DNA of 6,949 nucleotides from NCBI GenBank assembly GCA_965651325.1, contig CBFGSB010000161.1, positions 1 through 6,949 on the forward strand. The letters run 5' to 3'. A program made the translations under genes and the position numbers. The notes under the pieces were generated by a model. The model saw only the letters and a list, made by a program, of their open reading frames with translations, did no database searches and was not told the origin of the DNA. Shown in pieces: positions 1 through 5,686 of this stretch (positions are counted from its first letter, which is position 1; every line of letters starts with the position of its first letter). The stretch comes from IDS-8 sp965651325. Lineage in GTDB: Bacteria > Pseudomonadota > Gammaproteobacteria > Steroidobacterales > Woeseiaceae.

Positions 1-367
1 ACAAATAACAAAAGTTGGATTTGGTGTCCACATAACAATACACTCCTGCATGGAATCAGACCGACCGGAGCCCGGATACTCGCGCCCAAAGGCCCGTACC
101 GGCTGTTTCTCGGCCAAGCGTCCACCCTGACCGAGGCAAAAATGAGGTCTCCGGCTTCGCGGACCGACGCCCCGAGCTCTGCTGCGGGGACGCGCACGAC
201 GCGCCGGGCAGGCACCAGCGTGCCGGACCTCGATCTCGCGGAAGCGCGCCGGCGAGGTGCCGGCAGCCCCGGTCATCGCGGCGGCGCTCATTGGAAGGGC
301 CGTTCGGCTCGTCTGACGAGGTGAGAAAGGCTACGTAGAAGCCGCCGATCGCCCCTGCGGCGTCCGG
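1..367. other. Region without an intact gene
   Basis: The first 45 bases are AT-rich (runs such as ACAAATAACAAAAG) and unlike the GC-rich remainder. The rest is occupied by the frameshifted DUF1611-like remnant. After about 317 there is only short spacer sequence, with a small palindrome CTACGTAG at 332-339, before the 3' end of the minus-strand SnoaL-like gene at 368. I see no RNA gene or clear terminator. Confidence 0.5.
70..316 (+). pseudogene. Decayed N-terminal fragment of a DUF1611-family (DgcN-like) gene
   Basis: No intact reading frame exists here, but three frames read in succession resemble the N-terminal Rossmann-like part of DUF1611 proteins. Frame 1 (about 76-141) gives GPYRLFLGQASTLTEAK. 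Frame 3 (147-209) gives SGFADRRPELCCGDAHDAPG. Frame 1 again (211-261) gives GTSVPDLDLAEARRRGA. Frame 2 (about 260-316) gives APVIAAALIGRAVRLV and then a stop. The family pattern as I know it is a YLLFLGD start, an AKTA-G-W-P-C-GQ segment, then PDL-L-EA-GA-LVIG-A, in this order. The match therefore needs frameshifts near 142, 210 and 258 and a truncation after about 80 residues. No convincing start codon is visible in frame. Sequencing indels could mimic the frameshifts, but not the loss of the remaining two thirds. The family call is from memory of conserved patterns and is moderate to weak. Confidence 0.4.
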
Positions 368-838
368 CTAGGATTCACTGCGGTAGTCGACCGGTCGCAA
401 ACGTCCATCCTCGCCCAGCACGTTGGTTTCCGCATTCGGGACTACGTCCGTGTTGTGAGCCGAGGCACAGCGCCAGCCCTCCGGCCGCCGGCGGACGACG
501 AACGAGAAAATGTTCCGCCGCGCGCCCGGCTCGGCGACTCCGTCGCTGGACGTTTGGCCGGAAAGCGTCATCCTCGCGTGAACCACGGCGATGTCGTCGG
601 ACAGGCTCTTCACCCTCACCTCCGACAGCCGCAGGGTGGAGTGGGCAAAGATGCGTTCGAGGCCGTAGGCGTGTGCCTTCCGGATAGCCTCGCGATCGTG
701 CCACCAGAGGCCGACGACGTTTACGAACTCGGCGTCCTGTTCGAAGACCGAAGCCAGCGTATCCGGATCCCGGTTGTTCCACGCCTCCACGAAAACGGTA
801 GGTATGCTCTCGGGACGATCCAGCGGCGGGTAGGTCAT
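368..838 (-). CDS. SnoaL-like / DUF4440 (SgcJ/EcaC-type) NTF2-fold protein
   Basis: This is a 156-residue protein read from ATG 838 to TAG 368. The opening segment AWNNRDPDTLASVFEQDAEF (residues 19-38), followed by GLWWHDREAI (43-52), is the typical start of the SgcJ/EcaC (TIGR02246, DUF4440) branch of the NTF2-like superfamily. The end segment GWRCASAHNTDVVP (121-134) forms the last strands of the cone-shaped fold. These small cytoplasmic proteins bind, and in some cases act on, hydrophobic or polyketide-like substrates; many have no known reaction. I chose this start because the domain begins within 20 residues of it and the 35 codons upstream have no family character. No strong ribosome-binding site precedes it. 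It is the last gene of the SDR/cyclodeaminase cluster, 58 bp after the cyclodeaminase-family gene. Its substrate cannot be inferred. Confidence 0.8.
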   Translation of the reverse strand: MTYPPLDRPESIPTVFVEAWNNRDPDTLASVFEQDAEFVNVVGLWWHDREAIRKAHAYGLERIFAHSTLRLSEVRVKSLSDDIAVVHARMTLSGQTSSDGVAEPGARRNIFSFVVRRRPEGWRCASAHNTDVVPNAETNVLGEDGRLRPVDYRSES

Positions 839-896
839 GTTGCGACGATCGGGGCCGTTCACGATGTGGGCCCCGGCAGGGGTGTCGCGAGGAACG

Positions 897-1895
897 TCAC
901 GGGCTTTCCGGCGGCTCGGCCTCGGCCACCCTGCGGAATGCAAGGTCGGCGATCGCCGTGTCCTGCACGCCCGTGCCGGTCAGGTCGCACACCGTGATCT
1001 CGTCGGCCGCGCGCCGGCCCGGCTGCTTGCCGGTGACGAGCTCGCCGACTTCGCTCACCCGGAGATGGGCCGGCAGCTGCCCGTCGCGGACGAGGTGCTG
1101 CAGCTCGCCGTTCGACCGGCATTGCGACACCCGGTCGCAGACCAGGCGGTCCGCTTTCAGGAGGACGTCCGCCTCGAGCTCCTGCTTGCCCGGGAAATCC
1201 GCGCCGACAGCGGTGATGTGCAGGCCGGCGTGCACCCATTCGGATCTCACCAGGGGGTGGGTGCTCGCGGTTGTCGTGATCAGCAGGTCGGAGGAGCGCA
1301 CGACTTCTTCGATGGAGTCGGTGGTCTGCACGTCGAACTCGCCGCTCGCGCGCATGTCTTGTGCGTACGCCTGCAGCCGCTCGTCCGAGCGCCCCCACAC
1401 GACGATGCGCCGGAAGCGGCGCACCAGCCGCAGGCAGCGAGGCTGGTAGCGTGCCTGCGTGCCGGTGCCCAGCACACCGACCGTCTCGATCGATTCGGGT
1501 GCCAGGTAGCGGGCCGCGACGGCACCGGCGAGCCCCGTGCGCAGGTCCGTCAGGTAGCCGTTGTCCAGCAACACCGCCTCGCAGAAACCGGTATCGGCGG
1601 AGAGCAGCACCATCATCGCGCTGCCCGAGGGCAGGCCGCGCGCCGGGTTTCCGTAGAATCCCGACGCGATCTTGATGGCGAAATACGGCAATGCTTCGAC
1701 GTAGGCGCTCTTGACGTCTACGTCACCGCGCCCCGGCACCTCGATGTGCATGATGGGCGGCATGCACGTGCGGCCTTCGTCGAGCCAGCGGAACGCCGCC
1801 TCGACCGCGCCGAGCGCCTTGTCATCGATGCCGACCGCGGCGCGGAGGCGCGGCTCGCCGATGATGCGCACGCCGGGATAATCGTCTTCGTTCAT
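897..1895 (-). CDS. Ornithine cyclodeaminase / mu-crystallin family enzyme (EutC-like)
   Basis: This is a 332-residue protein, a usual length for the family. Members bind NAD(P) and carry out ornithine cyclodeamination, imine (pyrroline/piperideine carboxylate) reduction or alanine dehydrogenation. The substrate-side segment has Lys62 and Lys75 in VDVKSAYV and YFAIKIASGF. LLDNGYLTDLRTG (residues 109-121) is the conserved core, the dinucleotide loop is GVLGTGTQA (140-148), and Asp233 lies in GADFPGKQEL (231-240), where the catalytic Asp of characterised cyclodeaminases sits. The spacing and wording of residues 45-130 recall EutC-type proteins of ectoine-utilisation clusters, but no other ectoine gene is present, so I give no symbol. 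The ATG at 1895 is preferred over the GTG at 1901 because AGGCGG lies about 6 bases upstream of the ATG. It follows the SDR stop by 12 bp, so the two are almost certainly co-transcribed. The actual substrate is open. Confidence 0.85.
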   Translation of the reverse strand: MNEDDYPGVRIIGEPRLRAAVGIDDKALGAVEAAFRWLDEGRTCMPPIMHIEVPGRGDVDVKSAYVEALPYFAIKIASGFYGNPARGLPSGSAMMVLLSADTGFCEAVLLDNGYLTDLRTGLAGAVAARYLAPESIETVGVLGTGTQARYQPRCLRLVRRFRRIVVWGRSDERLQAYAQDMRASGEFDVQTTDSIEEVVRSSDLLITTTASTHPLVRSEWVHAGLHITAVGADFPGKQELEADVLLKADRLVCDRVSQCRSNGELQHLVRDGQLPAHLRVSEVGELVTGKQPGRRAADEITVCDLTGTGVQDTAIADLAFRRVAEAEPPESP

Positions 1896-1907
1896 GGCCA
1901 CCGCCTG

Positions 1908-2666
1908 CTAGCCTGCCAATGCGCCGCCGTCCACCGGCAGCGCCGCTCCGGTGACGAACGATGCCTCGTCCGAAGCAAGGAACAGGACGGCGCGCGCCAC
2001 CTCTATGGGCTCGGCCATGCGGCCAAGCGGCCGCTCCGAGGCGCTTGCGACGTATGCCTCCCAGGAGATACCGCTGTTCCTGGCGTCTGCGTGTTCCATC
2101 GGCGTGACCGTATCACCGGGACAGATGCAGTTGACGCGAATGCGCGGGGCGTGATCGATTGCCATGGCCTTCGTCATCACGACCAGCCCGCCCTTAGCCG
2201 CGCAGTAAGCGACGGCGCGTTCGCCACCGACCAGACCCCAGTCGGAACTGTTGTTGACAATGGAACCGCCGCCGGCGCGCAGCATGTGCGGGATCGCGAA
2301 CTTGGACATCAGGAAGGCGCCCTTGAGGCTCGTGTCCACCTGGACGTCCCATTCGTCTTCGCTGCACTGGACTGCATCGTTCGCGATGAATACCCCGGCA
2401 TTGTTGAACAGCACATCCACGCGCCCGAACGCAGTGACGGTCTCGTCCACGGCCTTCTGGCACTCCGCTGCGACCCGGACATCGGCGGGAACGAACAGGC
2501 ACTCGAAGCCTCTCCCCTCCAGCTCGGACACGATGCTCCTGCCGCGGTCCAGGTCCCGCCCGGTGATCGCGACCGCCGCGCCTTCCTCCGCGAATAGCCT
2601 GGCCGTTGCGCGCCCGATACCAGATGTGCCGCCGGTGATGAGTGCCACCTTTTGCGCGAGCCGCAT
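1908..2666 (-). CDS. Classical SDR-family NAD(P)-dependent oxidoreductase
   Basis: This is a 252-residue short-chain dehydrogenase/reductase, of typical length. Visible elements are the cofactor loop TGGTSGIG (11-18), Asp62 in the ADV motif, NNAG (88-91), the catalytic Ser141, Tyr154 and Lys158 (YCAAK), and the PG motif at 183-184. The C-terminal VTGAALPVDGG (238-248) is standard for the FabG/3-oxoacyl reductase-like group. Arg37, just after the second strand (TGRD), suggests NADP(H) preference, as inference. The tetrad Asn position appears to be Ser113 (DTSLKG in place of the usual VNLKG), which is unusual though tolerated in some members. The ATG at 2666 is chosen because the fold begins at once and GGGAG lies about 6 bases upstream; longer in-frame starts reach back into the promoter region. 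It is the first gene of a three-gene minus-strand cluster. Its substrate is probably an alcohol or ketone linked to the cyclodeaminase-family step, but this cannot be specified. Confidence 0.87.
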   Translation of the reverse strand: MRLAQKVALITGGTSGIGRATARLFAEEGAAVAITGRDLDRGRSIVSELEGRGFECLFVPADVRVAAECQKAVDETVTAFGRVDVLFNNAGVFIANDAVQCSEDEWDVQVDTSLKGAFLMSKFAIPHMLRAGGGSIVNNSSDWGLVGGERAVAYCAAKGGLVVMTKAMAIDHAPRIRVNCICPGDTVTPMEHADARNSGISWEAYVASASERPLGRMAEPIEVARAVLFLASDEASFVTGAALPVDGGALAG

Positions 2667-2890
2667 TCTGTTCTCCCGTCTCCGCCTGGGAAAGGACTTC
2701 ATTTTCGACCCATAATATTGTCTTTTACCACCAAGCTGGTGAAGGACGTTATCGGCGCCATCGCGCGTCATCGAGAAGACGGCGGGCGGGGTTTCACAAC
2801 CAGTGCGGACTATCGAGCTTTGGTACGTGGAACCGTGGTTATTCGGGAGCCGTGGAAAGCAACTTCGGGCTGTAGACGTGGAGCCTGAGG
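2667..2890 (-). promoter_or_regulatory. Upstream region of the SDR operon
   Basis: This spacer between the SDR start and the palindrome is the only place for the SDR operon promoter. On the minus strand a TATTAT hexamer (2717-2712) could be a -10 element, giving a leader of about 40 bases, but I find no good -35 at 16-18 bp. A short dyad (CACCA/TGGTG, 2729-2741) lies just upstream. The -10 candidate overlaps the 15-bp repeat described separately. The promoter is inferred, not clear. Confidence 0.3.
2716..2730 (-). repeat. 15-bp direct repeat, copy 1
   Basis: The minus-strand sequence TGGTAAAAGACAATA is repeated exactly at 6709-6723 in the same orientation. This copy lies about 50 bp upstream of the SDR start codon. 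An AT-rich exact 15-mer is not expected to occur twice by chance in 7 kb of GC-rich sequence. It could be an attachment or duplication site, a transposon end, or a regulator site. Confidence 0.6.
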
Positions 2891-2913
2891 TTGTCAATAC
2901 GCCGTATTGACAA
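2891..2913. promoter_or_regulatory. Perfect 23-bp palindrome, probable operator of the RHH-NTase operon
   Basis: The half-site TTGTCAATACG (2891-2901) and its exact complement (2903-2913) flank a single central base at 2902. The right arm contains TTGACA (2907-2912), a consensus -35 hexamer. The palindrome lies 29 bp upstream of the start codon of a gene with a ribbon-helix-helix N-terminus. RHH antitoxins bind such operators as dimers and repress their own operon. The inference is direct autorepression by occlusion of the -35. The left arm supplies a mirror TTGACA on the minus strand (2897-2892), so a weak divergent promoter is possible. Confidence 0.75.
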
Positions 2914-2936
2914 CAGGCCACGGCAGCGCCCAGAAT
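2907..2936 (+). promoter_or_regulatory. Candidate promoter of the RHH-NTase operon, possibly leaderless
   Basis: TTGACA (2907-2912) and CAGAAT (2931-2936, four of six matches to TATAAT) are spaced by 18 bp. Transcription six or seven bases after the -10 would begin at or next to the A of the ATG at 2943. No purine-rich ribosome-binding site precedes that ATG. Both facts fit a leaderless message, which is inference. The -35 lies inside the palindrome. Confidence 0.5.
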
Positions 2937-2942
2937 GCCACG

Positions 2943-3437
2943 ATGGCCACCAGAAGCGAGTTCCTGCAGATCCGGGTAACGAGCAAGGAAAAGAAGCTGA
3001 TTGCCCGCGCGGCCGCACGCGCCGGTGTCGACATGTCGCGGTGGGTGCTCGACAAGGCATTGCCCTCCAGTGCGCGGCGCTTCCATGAATTGCTGGATGC
3101 GTTAGCCGGGGATGAGGATAACCGCCCCTACCTGCTTGCCGAACTCAATGACCTGCTTTCCGGGCTGTCCGGCGCGGAGCTTGGGAAAGCCGTGGCAGAA
3201 CCCCCGGCGGCAAAGCTCGATGCCTATCTGGCCAATTATGTCTCGGCGATGATTGAAACGGCCGCGGCGCGGAAAGGCACGCAACCGCCAGACTGGACCG
3301 CGCGCATCACGGGACTCCCAGAGCCGAGGTTCCGTAGCTCGCTGGAAAGCCTGCGGCTGCATTTGCTGGTGAACTCACCGCCCGCCTTCCGCCGGCGTAA
3401 CATCTTCATCGACTCCACCATCGGGGATCGCGTGTGA
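2943..3437 (+). CDS. Ribbon-helix-helix (DUF1778/Arc-like) protein with long C-terminal extension; candidate antitoxin
   Basis: This is a 164-residue protein. Residues 1-40 fit a ribbon-helix-helix DNA-binding domain. The beta strand is SEFLQIRV (5-12), the first helix is rich in Lys and Ala (14-27), the turn is GVDMS (28-32), and the second helix follows (33-40). This is the pattern of DUF1778 (TacA-type) and MobC-like proteins. Residues 60-164 form a separate, mainly helical region that I do not recognise as a named domain. It contains AYLANYVSAMIETAAA (94-109) and a striking end, LRLHLLVNSPPAFRRRN followed by IFIDSTIGDRV (137-164), which looks conserved rather than random. The ATG at 2943 is chosen because the RHH strand starts at residue 5; a TTG at 2907 would place the start inside the operator. 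The last base pairs overlap the next gene. The inferred role is DNA-binding antitoxin and autorepressor, with the C-terminus contacting the partner. A non-toxic regulatory role is not excluded. Confidence 0.75.
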   Translation: MATRSEFLQIRVTSKEKKLIARAAARAGVDMSRWVLDKALPSSARRFHELLDALAGDEDNRPYLLAELNDLLSGLSGAELGKAVAEPPAAKLDAYLANYVSAMIETAAARKGTQPPDWTARITGLPEPRFRSSLESLRLHLLVNSPPAFRRRNIFIDSTIGDRV

Positions 3438-3967
3438 CCGGATCGTCGCTGTCGAAATCGGAGATCATGCACCTCCTCACGCAACTCAATGATGAGCTGG
3501 GGAGGACGAACGTAAAGGGCGAGCTCTACATGGTCGGCGGCGCAGTGATGTGCCTCGTTCATGAAGCGCGCCAGTCGACCAGGGACGTCGATGGCTTTTT
3601 TCGGCCTGCCAGGGAGCTCAGGGAAGCCGCCCGGCGCGTCGCACTGGAGACCGGTGCACCGGAAGACTGGCTGAACGACGCAGTGAAGGGTTTTCTGAGC
3701 GATCGCGGTGACTTCAACCGCTTCCTGCAGCTCAGCCATCTCACGGTTTTCGCGGCCGATCCGGCGTACCTGCTCGCCATGAAATGCCTTTCGGCCAGGA
3801 TCGGCGAAGAGTTTCACGACCTCGACGATATTCGCTTCCTGCTCCGCGCCTTGAACATTGAGGACCGGGACGAGGCTTTGCGCGTGCTCGCGAAGTACTA
3901 CCCATTGGAGCGGTATCCGCAGAAGACGCTGTATGTGCTCGAGGAGCTGCTTCCGGGGCCGGCCTGA
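3434..3967 (+). CDS. DUF6036/AbiEii-like nucleotidyltransferase; candidate toxin
   Basis: This is a 177-residue protein starting at GTG 3434, which overlaps the upstream stop as GTGA and implies translational coupling. A GGGGA stretch lies about 4 bases upstream. It shows the nucleotidyltransferase-fold signature: GGAVMCLVHEA (35-45) followed by TRDVDGFF (49-56), with metal-binding Asp51 and Asp53. A second block, LLAMKCLSAR (113-122) with DLDDIRFLL (129-137), matches the Lys and Asp-rich motif after the core in AbiEii/DUF6036 proteins. The third acidic residue is not assigned with certainty. Known relatives include AbiEii-type toxins, which transfer nucleotides (to tRNA in characterised MenT examples), and MNT proteins, which instead act as AMPylating antitoxins. 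Here the DNA-binding partner suggests the AbiE-like assignment with this protein as the toxin, but polarity is not proven. It is predicted to be cytoplasmic, with no signal peptide or membrane segment. Confidence 0.8.
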   Translation: MTGSSLSKSEIMHLLTQLNDELGRTNVKGELYMVGGAVMCLVHEARQSTRDVDGFFRPARELREAARRVALETGAPEDWLNDAVKGFLSDRGDFNRFLQLSHLTVFAADPAYLLAMKCLSARIGEEFHDLDDIRFLLRALNIEDRDEALRVLAKYYPLERYPQKTLYVLEELLPGPA

Positions 3968-3973
3968 GCCGGC
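3958..3973 (+). terminator. GC-rich hairpin over the NTase stop codon
   Basis: GCCGGC (3958-3963) and GCCGGC (3968-3973) form a 6-bp stem around a 4-base loop that contains the TGA stop. No T-run follows, so this is at best a weak or factor-assisted terminator. Confidence 0.25.
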
Positions 3974-3987
3974 GCATCGAAAGACGT

Positions 3988-4131
3988 TTAGTTCCGCAGA
4001 TCCACGACCGGATGTGGGGTGAAAATAATGTCGTTTCGGAAGGAGAGTCCCTGTCGGGCGATCTTCACGAGGCTGTGGGTGTCACCGTTGCAGACAAGAA
4101 TTGCCGGTACGGCGTTTCTAGCGATCCAGTC
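3988..4131 (-). pseudogene. Possible remnant of a minus-strand coding sequence
   Basis: Between the convergent NTase and GST genes, one minus-strand frame is open for 47 codons and ends at TAA (3990-3988). It reads like protein: segments include ARNAVPAILVCNGDTHSLVK and IARQGLSFRNDIIF, ending in VVDLRN. Third positions are mostly G or C, as in real genes here. An in-frame TGA (4134-4132) cuts it off upstream and no start codon is present, so it would be the tail of a lost gene. The first half faintly recalls the effector domain of LysR regulators, but I cannot assign it. It may be chance. Confidence 0.25.
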
Positions 4132-4182
4132 TCACTTCAGCATTGCTACGATGGCTCCTTCGCCCCAGGTTCAGAAACGCAC

Positions 4183-4815
4183 CTACCAGTGAATCTGCCC
4201 TTCGGCTTCACGCACGCGGCGGATTGCCGGGCGGGCTTCCAGCCGCTCCATATAGGCGCAGATGTTCGGATAGGGATCCAGCGCAACTTGCGCAGGGACG
4301 GACCAATTCAGCACGACTAAAGCGTAGCCGTCGATGACCGAATACCGATCGCCCAATATGTAGTCTCGTTCGGCCAGTCGGTCTTCCAGGACCTTCAGGC
4401 GCCGCGCCACGCGTTTGTCATAAAGGGCTTTTGTCTTTTTCGTCTCCTCTTCGGTCGCGGGCAGCGCCTTGTAGATGTATTCGATAATGGTCGGATGCAG
4501 GTCCGACGCAACGAACGAAAGCCAGCTTTCCGCCTGTGCCCGGTCAATCGTGTTTCGGGCAGGAAGCAGATTTTTCCCAGGCACGAGATCGGCAATATAG
4601 GCCAACGTCGCAGCGTTCTGGGTCAAGACCGTTCCGTCTTCCAGGACCAGAACCGGGGTCATCGCCATCGGGTTCAGTTCGCGTACTTTGATGGCAAGCG
4701 GATCGTCCGTGCGATCAAGGTGAACCTCAATCGCCTGGTAGTCGACGCCTGCTTCCTCGAGTGCGAAGTGATTCGAGGTCGAGCAGGCGCCGCGGTGATA
4801 ATAGAGCGTAATCAT
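4183..4815 (-). CDS. Glutathione S-transferase (beta-class-like)
   Basis: This is a 210-residue protein of standard GST length. The N-terminal thioredoxin-like domain (1-78) starts YYHRGACSTS, with Cys11 where bacterial beta-class GSTs carry their catalytic Cys10. NPMAMTPVLVLEDG (48-61) contains the cis-proline Pro54, and TQNAATLAYI (65-74) holds the residues that bind the glutamyl group of glutathione, with Gln-Asn where Glu-Ser is usual. The C-terminal helical domain (about 90-205) has the folding motif around SVIDGYALVVLNWS. It is a cytoplasmic enzyme that conjugates or isomerises electrophiles with glutathione; the substrate is unknown. The ATG at 4815 is preceded by AGGAAG, which overlaps the stop codon of the SDR-fold gene 12 bp upstream, so the two are co-translated in one operon. 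Expression is probably set by the divergent LysR regulator. Confidence 0.9.
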   Translation of the reverse strand: MITLYYHRGACSTSNHFALEEAGVDYQAIEVHLDRTDDPLAIKVRELNPMAMTPVLVLEDGTVLTQNAATLAYIADLVPGKNLLPARNTIDRAQAESWLSFVASDLHPTIIEYIYKALPATEEETKKTKALYDKRVARRLKVLEDRLAERDYILGDRYSVIDGYALVVLNWSVPAQVALDPYPNICAYMERLEARPAIRRVREAEGQIHW

Positions 4816-4827
4816 GCTTTTCTTCCT

Positions 4828-5583
4828 TTAGAGACGAGAGCCGCCGTCGACGTGAAGAACCGCGCCGTTCATGTAGCCGTTAACCATCAGGAACAGCACG
4901 GCATTAGCGGCCTCATTCGCGCTGCCCCACCGGTGGAGAGGGTGGCTCTCGGCTACCGTGCGCATATAGGCATTGCGGTGATCGCCTAACGCCTTGCCTA
5001 TCAGCGGGGTATCGATGGGACCAGGCGAAAGCGTGTTGACCCGGCGCGGTGCCAGTTCCAGCGCAAGGCCGCGCGCCAGCACCTCCAACGCCGCGCAGGC
5101 ACTGGCCACGATCGCCGTGCCATTGCCGTCAGGGCGATGAGTCAGGGCGCCCGACACCAGGGTAATCGAGGCATCCGTCGCCAGCCTGTCGCCAAGCGCG
5201 CGCAGGATATGGACGACCGACCAGATGCGCTCGTCATAGGCGCGCTGGAGCACGCCGATGTCGGCCTCCATGACCTTGCCCAGTGTCAGTGAGCCCGCCA
5301 AAAGCACCAGGTGATCGACCCGTTCGGTCGACGACAGGCCTTGCCGGATCGCTTCAGGGTCACTGATATCGGCTGCGAATGAACCTGCGAACCCGTGCGT
5401 ATCGGCGACGTGTGCGGCTCGGTCGCGGTCGCGCCCTGAGACGGTGACCGCCGCGCCGGACGCTTTGGCAGCTATTGCCGTGGCCAGGCCGATGCCGGAT
5501 GTACCTCCGAAGATCAGGACGGATTTTCCAGCGAGGGACAGGGCTGGGCCGGGCACTTCTGCAAACGTTGTGTCTTCCTGCAC
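4828..5583 (-). CDS. Atypical SDR-fold protein lacking the catalytic Tyr and Lys
   Basis: This is a 251-residue protein from GTG 5583. It has the SDR cofactor loop FGGTSGIG (25-32), Asp72 in ADI, an LLAG in place of NNAG (94-97), Ser144 in LVSGA, a PG motif (187-188), and the C-terminal end HVDGGSRL. Where classical SDRs carry YxxxK, it reads VASAC (159-163), so both catalytic Tyr and Lys are absent. Such atypical SDRs are a known recurring group, often beside LysR genes. They may use different chemistry, act on quinones or flavin-like ligands, or serve as NAD(P)-sensing proteins; which applies here is unknown. GGAG lies 6 bases before the GTG, which decides this start. An upstream ATG (5649) would add 22 residues of no family character and leave only 37 bp for a divergent promoter. 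It is followed by the GST gene. Confidence 0.83.
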   Translation of the reverse strand: MQEDTTFAEVPGPALSLAGKSVLIFGGTSGIGLATAIAAKASGAAVTVSGRDRDRAAHVADTHGFAGSFAADISDPEAIRQGLSSTERVDHLVLLAGSLTLGKVMEADIGVLQRAYDERIWSVVHILRALGDRLATDASITLVSGALTHRPDGNGTAIVASACAALEVLARGLALELAPRRVNTLSPGPIDTPLIGKALGDHRNAYMRTVAESHPLHRWGSANEAANAVLFLMVNGYMNGAVLHVDGGSRL

Positions 5584-5686
5584 GGTGATCTCCGATTTGT
5601 TGGGCCGGTGGCACTGTCTGGAGATCAGGATAGCAATGGGCTTCGACATATATAATGGCGGCGTGCGTCGTTATTATTGTGCCGTT
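5584..5686. promoter_or_regulatory. Divergent lysR / SDR-GST intergenic region with inverted repeat and TATAAT
   Basis: TGATCTCC (5586-5593) and GGAGATCA (5620-5627) are exact complements 26 bp apart. The left arm includes the SDR ribosome-binding site. A perfect TATAAT (5651-5656, +) could be the lysR -10, giving a leader of about 24 bases, but no -35 matches it. LysR regulators usually bind dyads in such divergent spacers; the dyad is a candidate operator only. The lysR start has no clear ribosome-binding site. Confidence 0.4.

Noticed and set aside
142..324. A 60-codon + strand frame as an intact small gene
   Set aside because: It covers only part of the frameshifted DUF1611-like match and the stretches between are of low-complexity Arg/Ala/Gly type. 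It is better explained as one frame of a pseudogene.
368..943. Longer 191-residue version of the SnoaL-like protein
   Set aside because: The extra 35 residues are Arg/Pro-rich, overlap the end of the cyclodeaminase-family gene, and precede a domain that starts normally at the ATG at 838.
837..2597. A 586-codon open frame on the + strand
   Set aside because: It lies antisense to two clear genes (cyclodeaminase family and SDR), has no recognisable domain, and is rich in His, Arg and Ala as expected for the complement of GC-rich coding DNA.
2907..2942. TTG start at 2907 for the RHH gene
   Set aside because: It would begin inside the palindrome and on the -35 hexamer, and adds 12 residues before the RHH strand that have no family character.
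4012..4320. A 102-codon + strand frame between the NTase and GST genes
   Set aside because: Its second half is antisense to the GST C-terminus, no domain is visible, and the minus-strand frame in the first half looks more coding-like.
5584..5649. ATG at 5649 as the start of the atypical SDR
   Set aside because: The GTG at 5583 has a well-spaced GGAG; the longer form leaves almost no room for the divergent promoter and adds an unlikely N-terminus.
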